Shown here: positions 32,923 through 42,385 of the stretch, piece by piece | How the letters are laid out: the number at the start of each line of letters is the position of its first letter | Position numbering within the stretch: the first letter of the stretch is position 1 | From: Microbacterium sp. Au-Mic1 | Lineage (GTDB): Bacteria; Actinomycetota; Actinomycetes; Actinomycetales; Microbacteriaceae | Direction: 5' to 3' | NCBI RefSeq assembly: GCF_021341785.1 | Contig: NZ_JAJTTF010000003.1 | Coordinates: 296,781 to 360,780 of the forward strand | DNA length: 64,000 nucleotides | Program-made: the position numbers and the translations under genes | Notes under the pieces: generated by a model | Told to the model about the DNA's origin: nothing | What the model saw: only the letters and a program-made list of their open reading frames with translations | Databases searched by the model: none

Positions 32923-33873
32923 TCAGGCCGGATCCGCGAAGGCGCGGCGGTGCGCGCCCGGGGTCGTGCCGAAGCGCGCCCGGAAGTGATGGCGCAGGGT
33001 CACCGCGCCGCCGAAGCCCGTTCGTGTGGCGACCGTCTCGATCGGCAGGCCGGACGTCTCGAGCAGCCTCCGTGCCTCGTCCAGGCGGCGCAGCAGCAGC
33101 CAGTCGCCGGGGCTGGTGCCGGTGCGGTCGCGGAAGCGCCGGGTGAACGTGCGCCGGGAGAGGTGCACCGCGCCGGCCCAGGCATCGATCGGCGGCGGCT
33201 CGGCGATGCGTCCCAGAGCCCAGGTGATGGCGCGGTCGATCTCGTCGCCCTCGGGGGCGGCGGCGAGGGGGCGGGACAGGAACTGCGCCTGCGACCCCTC
33301 CCGGTGCGGGGCCATCACGAGGGAGCGCGCGAGATCGGCGGCCACGGCGCTGCCCAGCTCCGTGCGGACCATGTGCAGGCAGCAGTCCAGAGCCGCCGCC
33401 ACCCCGGCGGAGGTGACGACGTCGCCGAGGTCGGTCCACAGCGCCTCGCAGCGCACGGTGAGCTCGGGGTGGCGCGCGGCCAGCTCCGGCCCCGCCGACC
33501 AGTGCGTGGAGACCTCTCGCCCGTCGGCGATGCCGCTCGCGGCCACGACGAACGCCCCGAGGCACAGGCCCAGGATCCGCGCGCCGCGGGCGTGCGCCGT
33601 GCGGACGGCATCGAGCAGCACGGCACTGGGCGCGATCTCCGGGTCCCAGCTCGGGATCACGACGAGGTCTGCGGATGCGAGCACCTCGAGCCCCTCCGTC
33701 ACGACGAGGTCCAACCCTGCCGCGGTGCGCACCGGTCCGGGCGCCTCCGCGACGGTCACCGTGCGGTAGGCGGCCTCGACGGAGCGCACGCCCACGCCGC
33801 CGAAGACCATGAGCGGCACGGACAGGTGGAAGGGGCTGATCCCGGGGAAGGCGAGGACGGCGGCGGTACGCAT
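32923..33873 (-). CDS. GlxA-family regulator (DJ-1/PfpI domain plus AraC HTH)
   Basis: The 316-aa protein joins an N-terminal DJ-1/PfpI-like amidotransferase domain (residues 1 to about 190, with the nucleophile-elbow Cys C104 in LGLCLGAFVVAASG) to a C-terminal AraC helix-turn-helix (about 215-316: VHLSRRTFTRRFRDRTGTSPGDWLLLRR, then RTGFGGAVTLRHHFRARFGTTP). Such regulators control, for example, arginine, choline or carnitine breakdown. TAAGAT (33885-33880) lies 6 nt before the ATG, so it is leaderless. It is divergent from the MBL-fold gene and may control it. Confidence 0.9.
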   Translation of the reverse strand: MRTAAVLAFPGISPFHLSVPLMVFGGVGVRSVEAAYRTVTVAEAPGPVRTAAGLDLVVTEGLEVLASADLVVIPSWDPEIAPSAVLLDAVRTAHARGARILGLCLGAFVVAASGIADGREVSTHWSAGPELAARHPELTVRCEALWTDLGDVVTSAGVAAALDCCLHMVRTELGSAVAADLARSLVMAPHREGSQAQFLSRPLAAAPEGDEIDRAITWALGRIAEPPPIDAWAGAVHLSRRTFTRRFRDRTGTSPGDWLLLRRLDEARRLLETSGLPIETVATRTGFGGAVTLRHHFRARFGTTPGAHRRAFADPA

Positions 33874-33943
33874 GGCCCGATCTTATCGAAAGGAGTCATC
33901 AGGGCCACTCCCGCGACGGCGCGGACGCCGCCACGATGGATCC

Positions 33944-34699
33944 ATGACCGAGAACTCCGTGACCCTGACCCTCATCGGCGGACCGACCGCGATCATCGAG
34001 TACGCGGGCGTGCGCCTGCTGACCGATCCGACCTTCGACGCGCCGCGCACTTACGCGGGAGGCATCCCTCTGCACAAGCTGAGCGGGCCTGCGCTCGGCG
34101 CCGACCAGGTGGGCGCGATCGACGCGGTGCTGCTCTCGCATGATCAGCACCCCGACAACCTCGACGAGGAGGGGCGGGCCTTCCTGCCCCGTGCCGGTGC
34201 CGTGCTGTCCACACCGGAGGCGGCCGGACGCGTCGAGGGCGTGACGGGGCTCTCCGCCTGGCAGACGCATCGCCTCGGCGAGGTCGAGGTGACCGCGGTG
34301 CCCGCGCTGCACGGTCCCGAGGGCGCCGAGGAGCTGTCCGGCACCGTGACCGGCTTCGTGCTGAGCGCGCCGGGCGCGCCCGTGGTCTACGTCTCGGGCG
34401 ACAACGCCTCGGTCGAGGTCGTCGCGGACATCGTGGCGAGGATCGGCCGGATCGACGTCGCCGTGCTGTTCGCGGGGGCGGCCAACGTCGGTCGCTTCGG
34501 CGACGCCGACCTCACGCTCAATGCGCGCACCGCGGTCGAGGCCGCGCGCGAGCTGGGCGACGCCGTGATCGTCCCCGTGCACGCCGAGGGCTGGCACCAC
34601 TTCTCCGAGACCCGCGAGCGGCTCGTGCGCGAGTTCGGGTACGCGGGAGTGGCGGATCGGTTGCGCGTGCCGGAGGCGGGCGTTCCGCTCGCGCTCTGA
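33944..34699 (+). CDS. MBL-fold metal-dependent hydrolase (UlaG-like)
   Basis: The 251-aa protein is a metallo-beta-lactamase-fold hydrolase of the UlaG-like branch: LIGGPTAIIEYAGVRLLTDP at the N terminus, metal motif LSHDQHPDN (H66, H69, D71), ALHGP, VYVSGDNAS and VPVHAEGWHHFSE. The third and later His residues expected for two zinc ions are present. No signal peptide. The divergent GlxA-like regulator may control it. Substrate unknown; UlaG itself is an ascorbate-6-phosphate lactonase. Confidence 0.85.
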   Translation: MTENSVTLTLIGGPTAIIEYAGVRLLTDPTFDAPRTYAGGIPLHKLSGPALGADQVGAIDAVLLSHDQHPDNLDEEGRAFLPRAGAVLSTPEAAGRVEGVTGLSAWQTHRLGEVEVTAVPALHGPEGAEELSGTVTGFVLSAPGAPVVYVSGDNASVEVVADIVARIGRIDVAVLFAGAANVGRFGDADLTLNARTAVEAARELGDAVIVPVHAEGWHHFSETRERLVREFGYAGVADRLRVPEAGVPLAL

Positions 34700-34716
34700 C
34701 GCGCCTCCGCCGACGT

Positions 34717-34779
34717 GTCGAGGCCCTCCGCCGCCCGTCGTCTCCTGCAGGGGATCGGACGCGGCGAGAGGGCCTCGAC
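34717..34779. terminator. Inverted repeat between convergent genes
   Basis: GTCGAGGCCCTC (34717-34728) pairs perfectly with GAGGGCCTCGAC (34768-34779) around a 39-nt loop. It lies between the stops of the MBL-fold gene and the permease, so a two-way terminator is likely. Confidence 0.6.
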
Positions 34780-34799
34780 GGACGCGTGGTCCGCGGTGG

Positions 34800-36221
34800 T
34801 CAGGCGCCGAGCAGCGCCTCGATCGGGCCGCGTGCGAAGAACAGCACGAACCCGACGCCCACCACCCAGAGCAGCGGATGGATCGTCTTGGCGCGGCCGG
34901 TGAGGGCGTTCACGACGATCCAGCTGACGAAGCCGGCGCCGATGCCGTTGGCGATCGAGTAGGTCATCGGCATGACCGTGACCGTCAGGAACACCGGCAG
35001 CAGCACGCGGAAGTCGCCGAGGTCGATGTTCTTGATCTGCGACAGCATCATCGCGCCGACGAGCACGAGCGCCGCTGCGGCGACGGCGCTCGGAACCAGG
35101 GCGGTCAACGGCGTGAAGAACATCGCGAGCAGGAACAGCACGCCGGTGATGGTGGTCGCGAAACCCGTGCGGGCGCCCTCGCCGATACCCGCGCCGGACT
35201 CGACGAACACGGTCGCGGACGAGGAGGACGTGCCGCCGCCGACGATCGCACCGACGCCCTCGACCACCAGAGCCGACTTGATCCGCGGGAAGTCGCCCTT
35301 CTGATCGGCGAGGTCGGCCTCCTTGGCGAGCCCCGTCATGGTGCCCATGGCGTCGAAGAAGTTCGAGAACAGCAGCGTGAAGACGAACATCACCAGGGTG
35401 ACGCCGCCGACCTTCGCGAGATCGAAGCCGAAGTCGACCCGGCCGATCAGGCTCAGGTCGGGGATGCTCACGATGCTGCCGGTGAAGCCGAAGTCCTGGC
35501 CGAAGGGCCAGATGAGGTTCAGGATCGCGGCGAGCACGGTGCCGCCCACGAGCGCGATGAGGATGGCTCCCTTGACGCGCAGGGCGATGAGCACCCCTCC
35601 GATCAGCAGGGTGAGCACGAACAGCAGGGTCGGGATCGAGGCGACGGATCCGCCGACGCCGAGGTCGACAGGGGGAGAGGCCTGCTTCGTCGAGGTCACG
35701 AATCCGGCGTTCACGAACCCGATGAAGGCGATGAACAGGCCGATGCCGACCGTGATGGCGAGCTTGAGCTGCACGGGCACGGCGTCGAAGATGAGCTTGC
35801 GCAGGCCGGTCGCGGCGAGGACCACGATGATGAGGCCGTTGATCATGACGAGCGCCATGGCCTCGGGCCAGGTGATCGATTTGACCACCGTGAACGCGAG
35901 GAAGGCGTTGATGCCGAGCCCGGCTGCGAACGCGAACGGCAGTCGCGCGATCAGTCCGAACAGGATCGTCATGACGCCGGCGGTCAGCGCCGTGGCGGCG
36001 GCGACGGCTGCGCCGGGCAGAGTGTGGCCGGCGACATCCGGCGTGGACAGGATGATCGGATTGAGGATCACGATGTAGGCCATCGTCACGAACGTGACGA
36101 TGCCGCCGCGGACCTCGGTGCCGAGGGTGGATCCGCGCTTGGTGATCTCGAAGAAGCGATCGACGGCGTTCTTCGGCTCGGCCGCGGTGGGTTCGGAGAC
36201 GGGCGGGGGGACTGTTGTCAT
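34800..36221 (-). CDS. NCS2-family purine permease (AzgA type)
   Basis: The 473-aa polytopic protein is an NCS2/NAT transporter of the AzgA group, which imports adenine, guanine or hypoxanthine with protons. Characteristic segments are GGIVTFVTMAYIVILNPIIL, LPFAFAAGLGINAFLAFT, FFDAMGTMTGLAKEA and GAGIGEGARTGFATTITGVL; about 12-14 helices are expected. GGAGG lies about 9 nt before the ATG at 36221. It is not next to purine catabolic genes, although purN and purH follow divergently. Confidence 0.9.
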   Translation of the reverse strand: MTTVPPPVSEPTAAEPKNAVDRFFEITKRGSTLGTEVRGGIVTFVTMAYIVILNPIILSTPDVAGHTLPGAAVAAATALTAGVMTILFGLIARLPFAFAAGLGINAFLAFTVVKSITWPEAMALVMINGLIIVVLAATGLRKLIFDAVPVQLKLAITVGIGLFIAFIGFVNAGFVTSTKQASPPVDLGVGGSVASIPTLLFVLTLLIGGVLIALRVKGAILIALVGGTVLAAILNLIWPFGQDFGFTGSIVSIPDLSLIGRVDFGFDLAKVGGVTLVMFVFTLLFSNFFDAMGTMTGLAKEADLADQKGDFPRIKSALVVEGVGAIVGGGTSSSSATVFVESGAGIGEGARTGFATTITGVLFLLAMFFTPLTALVPSAVAAAALVLVGAMMLSQIKNIDLGDFRVLLPVFLTVTVMPMTYSIANGIGAGFVSWIVVNALTGRAKTIHPLLWVVGVGFVLFFARGPIEALLGA

Positions 36222-36379
36222 GGGGGACCTCCGCGCAAGACCGTATCGCGTCGCGGATGTCCTCCGTGTGTCGGGCCGACGGTCCCGGCGCCCGCGGCCG
36301 GTTCCCCGGATGCGCTCGGCGCCACCGTCCGCGCGCCCGTCGGGGCGGCGGAGGTGGAGCACGTAGGCTCGAAAGCGTC

Positions 36380-37618
36380 ATGCAACGCCTCCTCATCGTG
36401 CTCCTGGCGGCGGTCGATGCGATCGTCGCCGCGGCCATCGGCCTCGTCGTGCTGCTCGCGCCGCTCACGGTGATCTGGGCGATCGCATTCGGGCCGAACG
36501 CCGACTGGGGAACGCTCTGGCCGAGTGCCGCGACGCTCTGGCAGTTCGGCCACGGTGTGCCCCTCGCCGTCGCCCTGCCCGATGCGCTGGTGCGGTCGGT
36601 CGGGCTGGATCCGTCGGCGGCGTCCTTCGCCCTCTCCCTGCCTCCGCTGCTCTTCCTCGGCTTCACTGCGATCTTCGCGGCGCGCTCTGGCCGCAGAGCC
36701 GCGCTCGCCGGGTCGTGGATCACCGGCGTGACGAGCGGCACGGCGGTCTTCGCCGTGATCTCGGCGTTCGCGGCGGTGACGGGTGGCCTCGGGGTGCTGA
36801 AGGCGCCGCTGTGGCTCGCGATCCTGTTCCCGCCGCTGGTGTTCCTGTGCGGCGCTCTCGCCGGAGCCGTCGTGACGGCATGGAGCGAGGGCGACGGAGG
36901 CGCCGTCGACCGGGTGCAGGACGCTCTGGACCGCTGGCCCGAATGGGCGCACGTGCCCGGCGACGTGGTGCGCGGCGCGGCGGCCGCCGTGACCGGCGTG
37001 GTCGGCGCCGCCGGACTCGCCGTCGCGATGGCGGCTCTGATCCGCGGCGGCCAGACCGTGGCGCTGTTCGAGTCGCTGCGCGCCGACGCGCTCGGCGTGG
37101 TCGTGATCGGGCTCGCGCAGCTGGCCTACCTGCCGACGCTCGTGGGGTGGGCCGTGGCGTGGATCGCCGGTCCCGGCTTCGCGATCGGAGCCGGGACCGC
37201 GGTCTCGCCCGCGGGCACCGTGCTGGGGGTCGTCCCGGGAGTGCCCCTGCTGGGTCTCGTGCCGGACTCCTCCTCGCCGTGGCTCCTCATCGTGATTCTC
37301 ATCCCGGTGGCCGCCGGCGCGTTCGCCGGCTGGCTGATCCGCTCGCGGCAGGTGTCGGCGGGCGCAGAGGCGGGAATCGGATCCCGCGTCGCGACCGCGG
37401 TCGGGATCGCGGTCCTCGCCGGCGGGTTCGGCGCGCTGCTGGCCGCGCTGACCAGTGGATCCCTCGGCCCCGGCCGGCTCGCCGTCGCCGGACCGGATCC
37501 GGGTCCGGTCGCGCTCGCCCTCGGCCTGGAGGTGCTGGTCGGGGCCGCGATCATGCTGCTCGCGCCCCGCCGCCACGGCGACGTCGAAGCCGCGTGGATC
37601 GACGACGATCGGGTCTGA
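36380..37618 (+). CDS. perM: PerM-like integral membrane protein (DUF6350)
   Basis: The 412-aa protein has about nine to ten membrane helices and ends with a short acidic cytoplasmic tail. It precedes purN and purH, the same order as M. tuberculosis Rv0955 (PerM), Rv0956 (purN) and Rv0957 (purH). PerM has been linked to cell division under stress in Mycobacterium. TAGGCT (36364-36369) is 10 nt before the ATG, giving a very short leader or none. The symbol rests on topology and gene order; sequence identity was not measured. Confidence 0.75.
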   Translation: MQRLLIVLLAAVDAIVAAAIGLVVLLAPLTVIWAIAFGPNADWGTLWPSAATLWQFGHGVPLAVALPDALVRSVGLDPSAASFALSLPPLLFLGFTAIFAARSGRRAALAGSWITGVTSGTAVFAVISAFAAVTGGLGVLKAPLWLAILFPPLVFLCGALAGAVVTAWSEGDGGAVDRVQDALDRWPEWAHVPGDVVRGAAAAVTGVVGAAGLAVAMAALIRGGQTVALFESLRADALGVVVIGLAQLAYLPTLVGWAVAWIAGPGFAIGAGTAVSPAGTVLGVVPGVPLLGLVPDSSSPWLLIVILIPVAAGAFAGWLIRSRQVSAGAEAGIGSRVATAVGIAVLAGGFGALLAALTSGSLGPGRLAVAGPDPGPVALALGLEVLVGAAIMLLAPRRHGDVEAAWIDDDRV

Positions 37619-37663
37619 ATCCGCCGCGCGTCTCGCGGGCACGGAGGCCTCCGGGCTCCCGGC

Positions 37664-37669
37664 TAGACT
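37664..37669 (+). promoter_or_regulatory. -10 box of the leaderless purN promoter
   Basis: TAGACT ends 6 nt before the GTG start of purN, so transcription should begin at or next to the start codon. It lets purNH be expressed apart from perM, whose stop is 57 bp upstream of purN. Confidence 0.65.
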
Positions 37670-37675
37670 GTCTGG

Positions 37676-38302
37676 GTGCTGACGGTCGCGGTTCTCATCT
37701 CGGGCACCGGCTCGAATCTTCGTGCCCTCCTCGACGCGGCCGCCGACCCCGGATTCCCGGCCCGCATCATCGTCATCGGCGCCGACCGGGAGGCCGATGG
37801 TCTCGCACACGCCGAGGCGTACGGGATCCCCTCCTTCGTCGTGCCCTGGGAGGCTTTCGACAGCCGTGAGGCGTGGGGTGCGGAACTCGACGCGCAGCTG
37901 AAGGTCTGGCGGCCGGACCTCGTCGTGCTCAGCGGGCTCATGCGGCTGCTGCCGCGCGCCGTCGTCGCGGCATGGTCTCCTCACATCATCAACACCCACC
38001 CGGCATTCCTGCCCGAGTTCCCCGGAGCGCACGGCGTGCGCGACGCGCTCGCGGCCGGCGTGAGCGAGACCGGGGCGAGCGTGATCGTGGTCGACGACGG
38101 CGTCGACAGCGGACCGATCCTCGCGCAGGAGCGCGTGCCCGTGCACCAGGACGACACGGAGTCCACCCTGCACGAGCGCATCAAGCCCGTCGAGCGACGC
38201 CTGCTGATCGACGTCGTCCGCCGCATCGCCGAGGGATCCCTGGCTCTCGGCGCCCGTCCCACGATCTCGGATCCTCGGCCGCAGGCCGCTGACGAGAACT
38301 GA
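37676..38302 (+). CDS. purN: Phosphoribosylglycinamide formyltransferase
   Basis: The 208-aa enzyme transfers a formyl group from 10-formyl-THF to GAR in purine synthesis. The phosphate loop [10 protein letters not shown] (9-18) is present, and the catalytic triad N106, H108, D144 falls at exactly the numbers of the E. coli enzyme, within [13 protein letters not shown] and [10 protein letters not shown]. The start is a leaderless GTG at 37676. purH follows after 22 bp. Confidence 0.97.
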   Translation: MLTVAVLISGTGSNLRALLDAAADPGFPARIIVIGADREADGLAHAEAYGIPSFVVPWEAFDSREAWGAELDAQLKVWRPDLVVLSGLMRLLPRAVVAAWSPHIINTHPAFLPEFPGAHGVRDALAAGVSETGASVIVVDDGVDSGPILAQERVPVHQDDTESTLHERIKPVERRLLIDVVRRIAEGSLALGARPTISDPRPQAADEN

Positions 38303-38324
38303 CGCCTACCCGGAAGGAACCCCG

Positions 38325-39932
38325 ATGGCCGGTCCCGCTCACGACCCGTCCCTCTACCGCCCCCGTGACGCCGTGCGCATCCGCCGCGCTCTGGTGTCCG
38401 TCAGCGACAAGACCGGCCTGGTGCCCCTCGCGCAGGCCCTCGCCGCCGGTGGCATCGAGATCGTCTCGACCGGATCCACGGCGCAGACCATTCGCGACGC
38501 GGGTGTGGAGGTCACCGACGTCGCGGCCGTCACCGGTGTCGCCGAGATGCTGGACGGGCGCGTGAAGACGCTGCACCCGTCGATCCACGGAGCTGTGCTC
38601 GCCGACCTGCGCCTGGAGGATCACGAGCGCCAACTGGCCGAGCTCGGCATCAGCCCGTTCGAGCTCGTCGTGGTGAACCTGTACCCGTTCGTTCAGACCG
38701 TCGCCTCGGGTGCGGTCGGTGACGACGTGGTCGAGCAGATCGACATCGGCGGCCCTGCGATGGTGCGCGCTGCGGCGAAGAACCACGCGAACGTCGCGAT
38801 CGTGGTCTCGCCCGAGTCGTACCCCTCGCTGATCCGCTCGATCGACGAGGGCGGCACCACGCTCGCCCAGCGCCGTGAACTGGCTGCGCGCGCGTTCGCG
38901 CACACGGCCGCCTACGACACCGCGGTCGCGCAGTGGTTCTCGGACGGCACGCTGTCGAGCGACAGCGAGCTGCCCGAGCAGCTCACGATCTCGGCCTCCC
39001 GGCTCGCCACGCTGCGCTACGGCGAGAACTCGCACCAGCGTGCCGCGATCTACACGCGCGCCGGTGGGCACGGCATCGCCCAGGCGACGCAGCTGCAGGG
39101 CAAGGAGATGTCGTACAACAACTACGTCGACGCCGATGCGGCCCTGCGCGCGGCCTACGACATGGTGCACCCGGCGGTCGCGATCATCAAGCACGCCAAC
39201 CCGTGCGGCATCGCGACGACGGCCCCCAACGCCCTGGATCCGATCGCGAGCGCGCACCTGCGCGCCCACGAGTGCGACCCGGTCTCGGCGTACGGCGGCG
39301 TGATCGCGGCCAACGGCACCGTGACGCTCAAGATGGCCGAGAACCTCAAGGACATCTTCACTGAGGTCATCGTCGCCCCGGCCTTCGAGCCGGCTGCGCT
39401 CGAGGTGTTCAAGGCGAAGAAGAACCTGCGTCTGCTGCAGCTCCCCGACGACTGGCAGCAGGAGCGCATGGACGTGCGCCTGGTCTCCGGCGGTCTGCTG
39501 CTTCAGGACGCGGACCGGTTCCCCGACGACATCCAGTCCGTCGCGAACGGCTGGGAGCTGGTCTCGGGCGAGCGCCCCGACGAGCAGGAGATGGAGAACC
39601 TCATCTTCGCCTGGAAGGCGTGCCGCGCCGTGAAGTCCAATGCGATCGTGCTGTCCAAGGGCAATGCCACGGTCGGCGTCGGCATGGGCCAGGTCAACAG
39701 GGTCGACTCGTGCCGCCTCGCGGTCGAGCGCGCCGGTGACCGCGCGGCGGGATCCGTCGCCGCCTCGGACGCGTTCTTCCCCTTCGCCGACGGTGCGCAG
39801 GTGCTCATCGACGCGGGCGTCACCGCGATCGTGCAGCCCGGCGGATCCGTCCGTGATGACGAGGTCGTGGCCGCCGCGCGCAAGGCCGGCGTCGCGATGT
39901 TCTTCACGGGCGAGCGCCACTTCTTCCACTGA
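38325..39932 (+). CDS. purH: Bifunctional AICAR transformylase / IMP cyclohydrolase
   Basis: The 535-aa enzyme does the last two steps to IMP. The N-terminal MGS-like cyclohydrolase domain ([29 protein letters not shown]) is followed by the transformylase domain with [15 protein letters not shown] and the catalytic Lys-His in [11 protein letters not shown]; it ends in the usual [17 protein letters not shown] precedes the ATG. An N-terminal extension of about 20 residues ([16 protein letters not shown]) is common in Actinobacteria. Confidence 0.97.
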   Translation: MAGPAHDPSLYRPRDAVRIRRALVSVSDKTGLVPLAQALAAGGIEIVSTGSTAQTIRDAGVEVTDVAAVTGVAEMLDGRVKTLHPSIHGAVLADLRLEDHERQLAELGISPFELVVVNLYPFVQTVASGAVGDDVVEQIDIGGPAMVRAAAKNHANVAIVVSPESYPSLIRSIDEGGTTLAQRRELAARAFAHTAAYDTAVAQWFSDGTLSSDSELPEQLTISASRLATLRYGENSHQRAAIYTRAGGHGIAQATQLQGKEMSYNNYVDADAALRAAYDMVHPAVAIIKHANPCGIATTAPNALDPIASAHLRAHECDPVSAYGGVIAANGTVTLKMAENLKDIFTEVIVAPAFEPAALEVFKAKKNLRLLQLPDDWQQERMDVRLVSGGLLLQDADRFPDDIQSVANGWELVSGERPDEQEMENLIFAWKACRAVKSNAIVLSKGNATVGVGMGQVNRVDSCRLAVERAGDRAAGSVAASDAFFPFADGAQVLIDAGVTAIVQPGGSVRDDEVVAAARKAGVAMFFTGERHFFH

Positions 39933-39981
39933 GCCGAGTCCGGATCCGGGGCGGACCCTGATCCTGATCCTGACCCCAATC

Positions 39982-40065
39982 CGCCGAGACCCCCACGTAG
40001 CGTCCAAACCCCCACGGAGAGACGCCGCTACGCGGGGGTTTCGACGCGCCGTGGGGGTCTCGGCG
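39982..40065. repeat. Large palindromic element after purH
   Basis: CGCCGAGACCCCCACG (39982-39997) has an exact inverse at 40050-40065. Inside, AAACCCCC (40006-40013) pairs with GGGGGTTT (40034-40041), and GTAGCG...CGCTAC segments can pair as well. The arms also resemble each other directly (ACCCCCACG occurs twice), as in palindromic repeat families. It lies in the 259-bp gap 39933-40191, which otherwise holds only a run of CCTGATCCTGATCC near 39958. It can act as the purNH terminator. Confidence 0.75.
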
Positions 40066-40191
40066 TGACAGGGGTGCGGGAAGCGCGGAAGGAGGGGAGT
40101 CGCGGCGCGCGGCAGAGGGGCGCAGGGGAGGGAGAACTGTCATGTCCGATTTCCGCGAGCCTGCGGGTTTCGGTCGTGTCAGAGTGGAGGC

Positions 40192-41781
40192 ATGAGCTTC
40201 CCCGGAATGACCTTCGACGAGCGGTACCGCGCGATCGACGCGCGCGATACCCGCTTCGACGGGCAGTTCGTCACGGCTGTGCGCTCGACCGGGATCTACT
40301 GCCGGCCGAGCTGCCCCGCCCGCACGCCCAAGCCCGAGAACGTCACCTTCTTCCCGACCAGCGCCGCCGCGCACGAGGCCGGATACCGCGCCTGCAAGCG
40401 CTGCCTGCCCGAAGCCGCCCCAGGCTCGCCGGAATGGAACCTGCGCGGTGACGTCGCCGCACGCGCCATGCGCCTCATCGCCGACGGCGTCGTGGAGCGC
40501 GAGGGCGTGCCGGGACTCGCCGCACGGCTCGGATATTCGGCGCGCCACTTGACGCGGCTGCTGGCCGGGGAGCTCGGGGCGGGGCCGCTCGCTCTCGCCC
40601 GCGCCCACCGTGCGCACACCGCCCGGATGCTCCTGGTCGGCACCGATCTGCCGATCGCCGATGTCGCGTTCTCCGCGGGGTTCGCGAGCGTGCGCCAGTT
40701 CAACGACACCGTGCGCGAGGTGTTCGGCCTGGCACCGGGGGAACTGCGCGCGCGGCGCCACGGCAGGGACGCGATGGCCGCGGCGACGGCGGTGCCCGGC
40801 GAGATCGATCTGCTGCTGCCCTATCGCAAGCCGTTCGACGCCGACGGCCTGTTCGCGTGGATGCGCGCCCGGGCGCTCCCCGGCGTCGAGGATGTGGGGG
40901 AGCGCCGGTTCTCGCGGCATCTGCGGCTGGATGGCGGCCCTGGCTGGTTCGAGCTGAGCCTCGACGCCGCCGACCGGCTGCACCTGCGCGCCCGGCTGGC
41001 GCAGCTCGGCGACCTCGCGCCCCTCGTCGCCCGTGCCCGCCGCCTGTTCGACCTCGATGCGGATCCGCTGGCGGTCGACGCCGCGCTGTCCGCGCATGAG
41101 ACGCTCGCACTACTGGTGACCCGTCTTCCCGGCATCAGGGTTCCGGGAGCGGCGGATCCGCATGAGATGCTCATCCGCGCCATGATCGGGCAGCAGATCA
41201 CGGTCGCCGCCGCGCGGACCGCCCTGACCCTGCTCGCTCAAGAGCTCGGGGAGAGGGTCGGATCCGCCGACGACCCGCAGGGGGAGGGGATCCTGTTCCC
41301 CACCATGACCGCCATCGCCGAGCGCGGACACGAGGTGCTGCGCGGACCTGCCGCGCGGATCAAGGCCGTCACGGGAGCCGCCGCGGCCCTCGCCGACGGC
41401 TCGCTGCGGCTGACGCTCGGGGACGACGGCGAGGCGCAGCGCGCCGCGCTGCTGGCGATGCCGGGGATCGGGCCGTGGACGGCCGACTACGTGCGGATGC
41501 GCGTGCTCGGCGATCCCGACGTGTTCCTGCCCGGCGACGTCGCCGCCCGTGCGGGAGCCGCCGCGGCGGGGCTGCCCTCCGAGGCGGTGCCGCTGGACGC
41601 GTGGGCCGTCCGCACGGCGCCCTGGCGCAGCTACCTGACCGCGCATCTCTGGCGCGCGGTCCCGCCGAAGGCCGCCAAGAACCCCAGGGCGGCCACGACC
41701 GGTGCCGGCGCATCGCGCGCCGCGCCGACTCAGACCACGAAGACCACCCAGACCCTCTCGACCACGAAAGGCTCGAAATGA
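40192..41781 (+). CDS. alkA: Ada-type regulator fused to AlkA DNA-3-methyladenine glycosylase
   Basis: The 529-aa protein has three parts: an Ada N-terminal domain (1 to about 80) with the zinc cysteines C37, C41, C68, C71, which in Ada accepts methyl groups from phosphotriesters; an AraC helix-turn-helix (about 85-190); and an AlkA glycosylase (about 200-490) with the helix-hairpin-helix [18 protein letters not shown] and the catalytic Asp in LPGDVA. A Thr/Ala/Lys-rich tail follows. GGAGG precedes the ATG. The ogt gene overlaps its end by 4 nt. The protein is both alkylation sensor and repair enzyme. Confidence 0.93.
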   Translation: MSFPGMTFDERYRAIDARDTRFDGQFVTAVRSTGIYCRPSCPARTPKPENVTFFPTSAAAHEAGYRACKRCLPEAAPGSPEWNLRGDVAARAMRLIADGVVEREGVPGLAARLGYSARHLTRLLAGELGAGPLALARAHRAHTARMLLVGTDLPIADVAFSAGFASVRQFNDTVREVFGLAPGELRARRHGRDAMAAATAVPGEIDLLLPYRKPFDADGLFAWMRARALPGVEDVGERRFSRHLRLDGGPGWFELSLDAADRLHLRARLAQLGDLAPLVARARRLFDLDADPLAVDAALSAHETLALLVTRLPGIRVPGAADPHEMLIRAMIGQQITVAAARTALTLLAQELGERVGSADDPQGEGILFPTMTAIAERGHEVLRGPAARIKAVTGAAAALADGSLRLTLGDDGEAQRAALLAMPGIGPWTADYVRMRVLGDPDVFLPGDVAARAGAAAAGLPSEAVPLDAWAVRTAPWRSYLTAHLWRAVPPKAAKNPRAATTGAGASRAAPTQTTKTTQTLSTTKGSK

Positions 41782-42284
41782 CCGCCATCATCCAGACCAT
41801 CGACACCCCCGACGGGCCCTTCACGATCCTCGCCGACGAGCAGGACCGCGTGCTCGCTTCGGGGTGGACCGACGACCAGGAGGCGATCCTGCATCGCCTC
41901 GCCGAGAAGAACCGTCCCGTCGACGTCGTCGAGGGGACCACGACGGCGGCGGCTGCCGTCGACGCCTACTACGCGGGAGACCTCGCCGCGATCGACACCG
42001 TCGAGGTCCGCCAGTTCGGCACCGACATGCAGAACACGGGGTGGGAGGCGCTGCGTCGCATCACGCCCGGCGAGCCGCTCACCTACACCGAGTTCGCGGT
42101 CGCCCTCGGCAAGCCGGGGGCCGTACGCCCCGCTGCGTCGATCTGCGCACGCAACGCTCCCGCCCTGTTCGTCCCCTGCCACCGCGTGCTGCGCACCGAC
42201 GGCACCCTCGGCGGTTTCGCGTGGGGCGAGGACGTCAAGCGCCGCCTGCTCGACCGGGAGGCCGCACACGCGATCGCCGCGTGA
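41778..42284 (+). CDS. ogt: Methylated-DNA--protein-cysteine methyltransferase
   Basis: The 168-aa suicide enzyme removes methyl groups from O6-methylguanine. The active-site PCHRV is at 133-137 (C134), with [20 protein letters not shown] around it and the DNA-binding Tyr/Arg region [22 protein letters not shown] 41778 overlaps the alkA stop (ATGA), so the two are translationally coupled; both should be part of an adaptive alkylation response run by the fused Ada domain. Confidence 0.95.
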   Translation: MTAIIQTIDTPDGPFTILADEQDRVLASGWTDDQEAILHRLAEKNRPVDVVEGTTTAAAAVDAYYAGDLAAIDTVEVRQFGTDMQNTGWEALRRITPGEPLTYTEFAVALGKPGAVRPAASICARNAPALFVPCHRVLRTDGTLGGFAWGEDVKRRLLDREAAHAIAA

Positions 42285-42385
42285 GCGTCTGGCCCGGCGG
42301 ACCAACTGCAGCCGCCGTGGTCGTCCGACCCGATGAACTCCCTCCTCCGGTCGCGCCATAGGCTCGGCGCGACCGGAGGAGGACC

